DNA of 64,000 nt from Orychophragmus violaceus (Eukaryota; Streptophyta; Magnoliopsida; Brassicales; Brassicaceae): positions 62,207,330 to 62,271,329 of the forward strand of contig CM058232.1 in the NCBI GenBank assembly GCA_030180135.1, in the 5' to 3' direction. A model generated the notes under the pieces. The model worked only from the letters and a program-made list of their open reading frames with translations, was not told where the DNA came from and made no database searches. Shown piece by piece: positions 56,249-64,000 of the stretch. Position 1 is the first letter of the stretch. Each line of letters opens with the position of its first letter. The position numbers and the translations under genes are program-made.

Positions 56249-57024
56249 AAGCTCCTAAATCAGGTTTTATCTATCCTTTTCATTTGTTTCCTTTTGTGTT
56301 CTTAGTAAACCCAGAAAATCATAAAAATCAGTTTCCTTTCTTTTCTGTTTCTGTTATTTCTTCCTGCTTATTTGATTTTCACAAAATTGAAAACCCAAAA
56401 AGAAGTTTGTGTTTTGTTTCTGAATTTCGTTTTACTTAATCCCAGAGAAAGAAAAACCATAAATTTTTTTGTTTCAGTTCTTTGATTTTTGTTTTTGTTT
56501 CAAACCCAGAAAAAGAAAACCCAGAAAAAATTGTGTTTCTGTTCTTGTTTTGTTTAATCTGTTTTCAAAAAATAAATCCAAAAGAAATCATCTAGTTTGT
56601 GTTCTGCATTAAATCATTAGAAAACGAGAAAACCAGAAGAGAAAATTGTTTGATCTGTTTTGCATTCATTTGGTTCTCATTCATAGTGTTGTCTAGTTTA
56701 ACAGTTCAGTGTTTCTTAAATCCAAACAAAATACCAAAAGAAAGTTGTTGCTGCATTTGTTCTTGTTAGTTTGCATCATTTACAAGCCATAAAGAAATTT
56801 GTTTCAGTCATATTTTGTTTTGTATTCCATTCATATCCAAAAGACCATAAAACTGTTCCTGTTTTATTTTAGGTTCATTCTGTTTTGCATTAGTACTCAA
56901 TCGTTCCATTTGCATTGCATAAACCTGTCATTGATATATCAGTTCTGCATAGACACATTTGTTATATTACACTTACTGTGCACTTGATTTGTTTGGTTAA
57001 TTGCATAAGACAGGAGATAACAAC
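56249..57024 (+). other. AT-rich leader of fragment N
   Basis: T-rich and A-rich stretches alternate, with the unit AACCCAGAAAAAGAAAACC and variants repeated between about 56300 and 56640. No gene. Confidence 0.7.
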
Positions 57025-58117
57025 ATGGGAGAAGCAGCTGATCAAACAAACATGGCTCAACTCTTTGAAGATATTCAGGGTATAGGAGATCGCATAACAC
57101 TGCTGCAAAAGTCTCAACCTGCACAACAACAAGAAAATGGATTTGGAGATGCACCAGGAGCTAAATATGTTGAGCCTAAACCACCAGACCATTCAAGGAC
57201 AACCAGGAGACATAAACCTTGTCTGAAACAACAAGCATCAGTTTGCTATGATTACTTTTGTGCCACAGATTTTTAGTTTTGCAGGAAGTAGTTATCCAGA
57301 GGACTATCTAGAATGGGAGAGAGACATGGATGACTAATTTTCATACCATGACATTCCAAAGGAAGCAAAGCTAGCCTATGCCATCAAACAACTCACCGGG
57401 AATGCACACTCATGGTGGAAGCAAGAAAAATATGAAAGGTGGAAATATCAAGAAGGAGTAACCTACACATGGGAAAATCTGAAATGGATCATGATCAGGA
57501 AGTATGTTTCTACACTTCACTTAAAAGAAACAGAGCACAATACCCAAAAAGATTCTCAAACAGTAATACCAAGGAGACAAGAAGAGTAGTGCCACAAGAA
57601 AGCCAAAGACACTTGCTCCAACAAGTAGACTTTCAAACAAACCAGAAGCGCACACATTCATATTGTCTAGACCAGAAGAGTGACGTCCTAGAAGCCCTGA
57701 GAAAGAAGAGCATTATCAGCCAAGACACATTGTGCAAACCAAAAGCAAAACCAGAACAAGCAAAGGCTAAGATAAGTTCTAGTTTTAACAAATTGGTCCA
57801 TAATTCATCTATTACTAGTATGATGCACTTGCCTTTGTCAAAAGGTGTTGAAACAGATCTTATTAAGGAGCATGCATCTAAAGGAGAAGAATCACCTGAA
57901 TTAAACCTTGTGGTGGACCAGAAGAAAGCTCAGGATGTGGTGCATTCCATGTTGCATGAGGATACAAAACCATATACATACATACAATCCAACATGAACA
58001 GCACAATACAAGGTATGTGTCTAGGCCCAATTCTAATTAATGAAACTAATCTGCCTGCTCATGATATGCAGAACAAGGGATTGTGCACTTGTTCAAACAC
58101 CAAAGGTATGTATTTCT
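57025..58117 (+). pseudogene. Ty3/gypsy gag remnant of fragment N
   Basis: The ATG at 57025 opens a gag N terminus (MGEAADQTNMAQ). A frameshift near 57276 separates it from the capsid region, where YPEDYLEWERDMDD, AYAIKQLTGNAHSWW and TWENLKWIMIRKYV are recognisable at 57290-57510 as the usual plant gypsy gag pattern, with one stop. Downstream, 57439-58117 stays open in a different frame in Lys/Glu-rich sequence. No zinc knuckle is visible before the interruption. Confidence 0.75.
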
Positions 58118-58648
58118 TATTGGAATGGAGATCCAAAGTGCACAATATGATCAATGTGCAAACATTGTGCACTTCTTGATAATGATCAATGTGCAAAGTC
58201 CGGGTCAATAGTATTCTTGTGTACAAACCGTGGGATCCTATGTTCAGACTTCTACTCACATTTCTAGACAAGTCTTATGAAGATCAAGAGCGCAGAACAT
58301 CAATCCTAACAAGCCTGAAGCGTGCATAGACTTGTCACTATCCATCTGAAGCAAAAAAGGACATGCCACTATCCTTGTGACCGTTTCTCACTCCTTTTCT
58401 CGTACAAGCTGTTTTTTGTCTTATTCCTTTTATTCTTTGTTTATTCTTATTGTAGCCCTAGTAGCCTGTGTATTTAAGTCTTTGTAAAGCCATTTTATGA
58501 ATAAGATTGGGATTTATACTTCCCGTGAAATCGCAACCCTAGTTTCTCTCTCTAACGGCTTAAGAACCCTAATCGGTTCTAAGCCATTCTCTTGCACTCT
58601 CTCATCATTTCTCTCCTCATTCTCTCATCTAAACTTACTATTCTAACA
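58118..58648 (+). repeat. 5' LTR of Copia J
   Basis: 531 bp, TATTGGAATGG to ATTCTAACA, the size and ends of the H LTR in the opposite orientation. The U3 part is diverged from H. Confidence 0.86.
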
Positions 58649-58660
58649 TGGTATCCGAGC
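58649..58660 (+). promoter_or_regulatory. Primer binding site of Copia J, one mismatch
   Basis: TGGTATCCGAGC directly after the LTR; C replaces A at position 8 of the usual motif. Confidence 0.8.
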
Positions 58661-58878
58661 ATTAAGCTCCTATACCTTCACTACTTCCGCAAATCTTTAC
58701 TCTACAAGCTCTAAATTATGTTCTTGAAATCTTGTTCCGGTTCTTGAAATCTTTAAGCTCTTAAGCGTATCTCATTGGCTTGTTTACTTCGGTGTGTGTT
58801 CTCTGTGAGCGTGAGAACTCTTCTGTTATAAACATTTCATCTTGAAAACTCCCTCCTTGCTAAAAATCAGTCTCAGCA

Positions 58879-61800
58879 ATGGAGAACTCAAGAGTGGTTA
58901 TTCCTGTGATTCTTAAAGGCGCCAACTACATTGTTTGGGCCAGAATGGTTAAGTCTGCACTTGGTGGCAGAGGGCTGTGGAAGTATGTCATGAGTAGCAC
59001 TGCTCCACAGAAGGTGATTAAGGCTGATGCTGAAGCTGGAGCTAAAGGTGGAGCTGAGGCAGAAGCTAAAGATGGTGTTGAAGCTCATTTAGAGGCTGAT
59101 GAAGAAGCATGGAGACAAGGAGATCAGAATGTGCTGTCCATACTTCAAAGCTCACTTGACCAGCACCTGTTGGAAGCTTATTCTTATTGTGTGACCTCTA
59201 AGGAGTTGTGGGATACTCTTGAGAAGGTTTATGGTAATATGTCAAATCTGAGCCGGGTCTTTGAAGTTAAGCTGGCCCTCAACAATCTCCAACAAGAAGA
59301 TATGGAGTTCAAAGCTCACTTTGGGAAGTTTAGATCACTGTGGGCAGAGTTGGAGATGTTGAGGCCACCAAGCATTGTTCTTCTTGTGCTAAATGAAAGG
59401 AGAGAGCAGGATAAAGTCTTTGCTCTCCTGCTAACCTTGAACCCATCTTACAATGGGTTGATAAAACACAGTCTAAGGGCAGACACATTACCTTCTTTGG
59501 ATGATGTGTGTGGACAAATTCAGAAAGAGCAAGGCTCATTTGGGCTGTTCAGAGGGAAAGGTGAGCTGGTGACTGCTAACAAAGGGGCGTATAAGGCTGA
59601 TGAGAGGCATAACTATGGTGGTGACAAGAGAAGAGTCTTGATGTGTGAGTATTGCAAAAAGAGTGGGCATCTGAAAGATAAATGCTGGCGCCTTCACCCA
59701 CACCTCAGACCTTCCTCTCACAACCGGTTTAAAGATCAAAGGGCAAACCTCTCCTATGGTGCAGCTGGACCCAGTTCTTCTTCAATGCAGTCTTGTTATG
59801 AAGGTAGAGCAATGGTGGTCCATCAAGCTCCAGCCATAACTGATCAGAGTGATGTGGTAAGAAGGTCAGACCTTGAGGCTCTCATCAAAGCTCTCAAGGA
59901 AAACTCGGGTATGGCTCTTGGAACCTCACTCTTTGCTTCAAATAAAATCAGACCTTTGATCATTGATTCAAGAGCCTCTCACCATATGATAAGTGACCCT
60001 AAGTTGATATAAAATGTTAAACCAGCCTTAGGATGTGTAGTGATTGCAAATGGTGATAAGATTCCAATTCAAGGCATAGGAAATCTTAAGTTGTTTAACA
60101 AAGAATCCAAAGCTTTCTATATGCCCAGTTTCACATCCAACTTAGTATCTGTGAAAAGAATAGCTACTGATCTAAATTGCAAAGTTGTTTTTAGTCCTAA
60201 TGATGTTGTGTTTCAGGATATTAAGACAAGTAAGTTGCTTGGGAAAGGTGTGACAAAGGATGAGCTCTACATGATTGATGACACCAACCCATCTTCTGAA
60301 TTATCTACTGCTTTTTCTACTTTCATGAGTGTTGATGATTCTGTTTGATATGCTAGACTAGGACATCCACACTCTCATGCTTTAGGACTCTTATTACCTA
60401 ATGTTTCTTTTAAAAAAAGATGATTGTGAGGCTTGTATTCTTGGGAAATATTGCAAATCTGTTTTTCCAAGTTCTAAAACTACTTATGAAAGTTGCTTTG
60501 ATCTTGTTCATTCTGATGTATGGACTGCCCCTTGTGTGTCTAAAGAAAATCATAGGTACATTGTCACTTTCATTGATGAAAAATCTAAATACACTTGGAT
60601 AACCTTAATGCAAACTAAGGATAGAGTGTTAGAAGCTTTCATGAATTTTCGAAATCATGTTACTAACCACTTCAATGCTAAGATTAACAATGGTGGTGAG
60701 TATACAAGTAATGCCTTCAAACAACACTTGTCTAAACATGGGATTCTTCATCAAAAAAGCTGCCCTTACACTCCACAACAAAATGGAGTGGCTGAGAGGA
60801 AGAACATACACTTAATGGAGGTGGCAAGGTCCATGATGTTCTATAGGAATGTTCCTAAGAGGTTTTGGGGAGATGCAGTCATGACTGCTTGCTACTTGAT
60901 CAATAGAACTCCCAAAAAAGTTCTTAAGGATCAATCACCATTTCAGGTATTAAACAAAACCAATCCATTAGTTGACCACTTACGTGTGTTTGGGTGTATT
61001 TGCTTTGTGTTAATACAAGGAGAACAAAGAGATAAGTTGGATGCTAAGAGCACCAAAGCCATGTTCATTGGATATTCCACAACACAAAGAGGATACAAGT
61101 GTTATGTGCTGAAACAAGGAATGTTTTGATCTCAAGAGATGTGAAATTTATGGAGACAAGACGTTTCTATGATGATAAGAATTGGGACGGCTTGAAGGAT
61201 CTTCCCACATCTCAATCAGACCGAGCTGCTAACCTAAGGATGATCATGGAAAGCCTTGGGATTAGTCTGCCTCAAAAACCGGCCAAAGCAAGTCCTGCTC
61301 CTTCAGTCCCTGATCTACCTTCAGAAGCTCCACAACATCCCCATCTTGATCATGAGGGGGACACTCAAGAATCAGAACAAGAACCGCAAGCATCTGATTC
61401 TGGTACACATGATCGAACTGGTGTTGAGGAGCATGAGGAACATGAGATAGAAACTGAGGAGTTGGATCATCAAAATGGAGAGATTGAACAGCCGGTTCTG
61501 AATGAGCATCCAGTTCAGGTGTTAAGAAGGAGCACAAGGGAGAGAAAGGATCCATCAGAATGGAAGAAGACTAGAGTTTACTTCAACAGTAATGCAGTAG
61601 CTCATCCCATTCAAGCTGTATGCACTTTGGCTCATGTACCTTTGAAACATCAAGTATTCATTGGAAAGTTGGATCAAGAACAAGTACCAACAACCTATGA
61701 AGAAGCCTAGGGAGATAAGAGGTGGATGCAAGCTGTGAATGAAGAGACCAAAGAAATGGAAAACAATGAGACTTGGTATGAGGCAGAACTTCCTAAAGGA

Positions 61801-62838
61801 AAGAAGGCAGTGAGTTCCAAGTGGGTTTTCACTATCAAGTATAGAAGTAATGGAGAGGTGGAGAGATACAAAGCAAGGCTGGTAGCAAGAGGCTTCACTC
61901 AAACCTATGGAAAGGATTACTTGGATACTTTTGCACCAGTAGCCAAGCTTCATACAGTTAGGATCATCTTATCTTTGGCAACAAACCTGGATTGGGAACT
62001 TTGGAAAATTGATGTCAAGAATACATTCCTTCAAGGGGAGCTTGAAGATCAGGTATATATGACACCATCTTCTGGTCTTGAGGATATTGTTAAACCAGGA
62101 AAGGTGCTAAGACTCAAGAAGGCTATCTATGGATTAAAGCAATCACCTAGAGCCTGGTATCATAAACTGAGCTCAACACTTATGCAAAGAGGATTCAAGA
62201 AGTCTGAAGGAGATCACACCTTGTTCACTCTTCAAGATCAGGAAGGTATCATTGTCATCCTTGTTTATGTTGATGACATTATCATATCGGGAAGCAACAA
62301 GTCAGGTATACAAGACACTAAGGCTTATCTCAAATCTGTTTTTGATATAAAAGACCTTGGTGCTCTAAAGTACTTCCTTGGGATAGAGGTTTGTCGATCT
62401 AATGATGGACTATTCTTATCTCAAAGGAAGTACACACTTGATTTGTTATCTGAAGCAGGAAAGCTAGGATCAAAACCGGCTAAGATACCCCTTGAGGAAG
62501 GCTACAAAGTCATAAGAGAGGGGGAGCTTGAGGATATACCATTTGAAGACATTACTCAGTATAGAAGGATGGTTGGTAAGCTCATTTACTTAACCATAAC
62601 CAGACCTGATTTGTGTTTTGCAGTGAACCAAGTAAGCCAACATATGCAAGCTCCCAAGATGCATCATTGGAATATGGTTGAAAGGATACTCAAATACCTA
62701 AGTGGTGCTCCTGGTCAAGGCATTTGGATGCGTTGCAATCAAAGCACATAACTGGTTGGGTATTGTGATGCTGATTTGGCAGGAGATTGAGTAGACAGGA
62801 GGTCTACTACAGGATATTGCACATTCATTGGAGGCAAC
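58879..62838 (+). pseudogene. Copia J gag-pol, near complete but broken
   Basis: Gag starts at 58879 and is open through the intact zinc knuckle CEYCKKSGHLKDKC. The protease loop reads DSRAS, with the essential Gly changed. Stops: TAA at 60010-60012, TGA at 60346-60348 in place of Trp, TAG at 61708-61710, TAA at 62749-62751. Frameshifts lie in an A run near 60415 and near 61115. A small deletion in integrase removes five residues including the second catalytic Asp (AKINNGGEY). RT from 61726 is open and has YVDDIIISG near 62265. RNase H is entered at IVGYCDAD-like sequence and cut by the inserted LTR. Confidence 0.9.
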
Positions 62839-64000
62839 TGATATATCATGGTTTTTACCCAGTTTAGACCATGATATAGTTGTGTTTTTAGTGTCTTTTG
62901 TATTCGTTTAGAGTCTTTTACATGTTTAATCAGGTTTGGAGCTAATTGGAGATATTTGGAGCATTTTGGGACTTTTAGGACGTTTTGGCCGAGAGCTTAA
63001 GTCACTGTCCGATTTATTGATCATGCATCGACCGACACACCTTGTGCATCGGTCGACACACTAGCGAGATGGGCCGTACACGTCGGTTTAATGAAGATAT
63101 GAAGATTTGCAAAGAAGCCCAAGATAGTTCCAGTATTTACACATAAGCCCCATCCGAGATTATACCTATATATACTAGTTTTTGGTGTTTATTTTACCTA
63201 CGCTTTGATACTAATAGCTAAGAGATTTCTAGAGCTTTTGGGGCTGATCTATTTCCTGTATTCACTTATTTTGGAGAAGATTTCGAACCCCTTTATCTAT
63301 TTAATTTCTTATATGCAATCTATTATTTCTTTGATTATGTTTTCATTAATCATGTCTGAGTAGATCCATAGTTGAGTTTAGGGTTTCTCACATAGGATTT
63401 CATGACTTGCTAGACTTGTTCAAATTCAGTTAAGGATTCATAACTATATCTGTTCTTCAATTTAATTGTTCTTAAAGCTAGTTCTAACCTGATCAATTAG
63501 AATCTAGATCTTAGGTTGCTAAATACGTCACGGAAGTGGGGTTTAGGAATCTGAACTAATTAAATTGGGCAATTAAACTTTGCGCAAACGGAAGTTTGGT
63601 TTAGGATAATTGTGAACATATCAAACTTGGGATTAATGCTAGTTTAATCTGTTAGTTCTCGCAAACGAAAGTTTGGTTTGCTGCACTTAGACTTAGAGAA
63701 TTATCGCAAAGGAATTTGGTTAATTCTATATCTGTGTTTTGAGTTCTAGAAATGTGCTTAATTAGATCCTTGCTGAATGAACTGTCTGCTTGTCTGATTT
63801 CCTGAGAATACCCTAGGCTTGACGCTTTTAGTTTATTGCTTCTCAACCGTTAATCTCTGCTACTGTTTACTTTCTTGCTTCGCAATTTATTTACTTCACC
63901 ATTTGCTTATTTCTAGTATTAATCTCTACGTTTCTGTTTCTATTGAGACCAAGTGTCCCTGTGGATTCGATAGCCCTATATACTACTTTGACATTGCTGT
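62839..64000 (+). repeat. D-family LTR inserted in Copia J, runs off the window
   Basis: TGATATATCATGG start, then the same blocks as the 1186-bp solo LTR at 17314-18499, missing about the last 25-60 bp at the window edge. The left flank GCAAC (62834-62838) is the expected TSD but cannot be checked. A TATATATA box lies at 63167-63174. Solo LTR or start of a full element cannot be decided here. Confidence 0.88.
63029..63055 (+). repeat. Paired dyad module in the window-end D-type LTR
   Basis: Cores CGACCG at 63029 and CGGTCG at 63050, 21 bp apart. The two changed bases are complementary, so pairing between the arms is kept. Confidence 0.85.

Larger units (their letters stand above)
54825..58117 (+). 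mobile_element. Ty3/gypsy fragment N (5' LTR, leader, gag)
   Basis: Promoter-bearing sequence, a PBS at 56233, an AT-rich leader and a gag remnant. It ends where the LTR of Copia J begins at 58118. No protease, pol or second LTR is seen. The gag type is that of Ty3/gypsy. Confidence 0.65.
58118..62838 (+). mobile_element. Ty1/copia element J, plus strand, cut by a D-type LTR
   Basis: 5' LTR, PBS, gag and pol up to the start of RNase H, where a D-type LTR is inserted at 62839. The rest lies beyond the window. The protein is closest to H. It is inserted in the gag remnant of N. Confidence 0.9.

Noticed and set aside
57439..58179. 246-codon frame as an independent gene
   Set aside because: Its first part is an out-of-frame reading of gypsy gag and its last part runs into the LTR of Copia J; only the middle may be true gag sequence.

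Overview
This window is plant DNA made almost entirely of nested LTR retrotransposons; I find no host gene, RNA gene or CRISPR array. Ty1/copia polyproteins sit beside Athila-like Ty3/gypsy gag and protease, 5-bp target-site duplications (TSDs) and tRNA-iMet-type primer binding sites (PBS). The gene content and AT-rich composition suggest a pericentromeric region, most likely of a Brassicaceae species; the family call is inference from element style, not a search.

Left third (1-25121): three copies of one Copia family (A, B, B') lie head to tail, joined through LTRs at 3244-3718, 22163-22654 and 24959 onward. B and B' start directly at an LTR end and lack the 5' half of an element. B was split by an Athila-like element D (4640-21402). 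D was hit by a young, apparently intact Copia element C (4667-12384), carries a Copia fragment E (13101-15571), and has a short non-autonomous LTR element G (16594-19840) in its gag. G in turn holds a solo LTR (17314-18499) and a tiny 5'-truncated LINE (18547-18694).

Middle (25122-51613): a nest five deep. Minus-strand Copia H lies in the 3' LTR of B'. A 1.7-kb-LTR non-autonomous element G2 (25188-45873) lies in an H LTR, Copia L (30043-44597) in a G2 LTR, and Copia K (30409-37929) in an LTR of L. Every junction has a 5-bp TSD (one with a mismatch), so the order is fixed by structure.

Right third (51614-64000): a minus-strand Copia fragment I, a Ty3/gypsy fragment N, and a plus-strand Copia J of the H/I family whose RNase H is interrupted by a D-type LTR that runs off the window.

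The elements fall into functional groups. C is the only uninterrupted gag-pol (1325 aa). K has a whole pol but two stop codons in gag. L has an open gag and a ruined pol. E shares K's LTR and 3' region but not its intact pol. L and E therefore look like passengers whose cis sequences were kept while pol decayed. Two signals cut across families. One is a paired dyad module with cores almost always exactly 21 bp apart, found in Copia LTRs, a Copia leader, gypsy LTRs, the non-autonomous G2 element and inside a gypsy gag reading frame. The other is a predicted leader intron in C, K and L that would remove the PBS from the gag-pol mRNA. All mismatch counts were made by eye.
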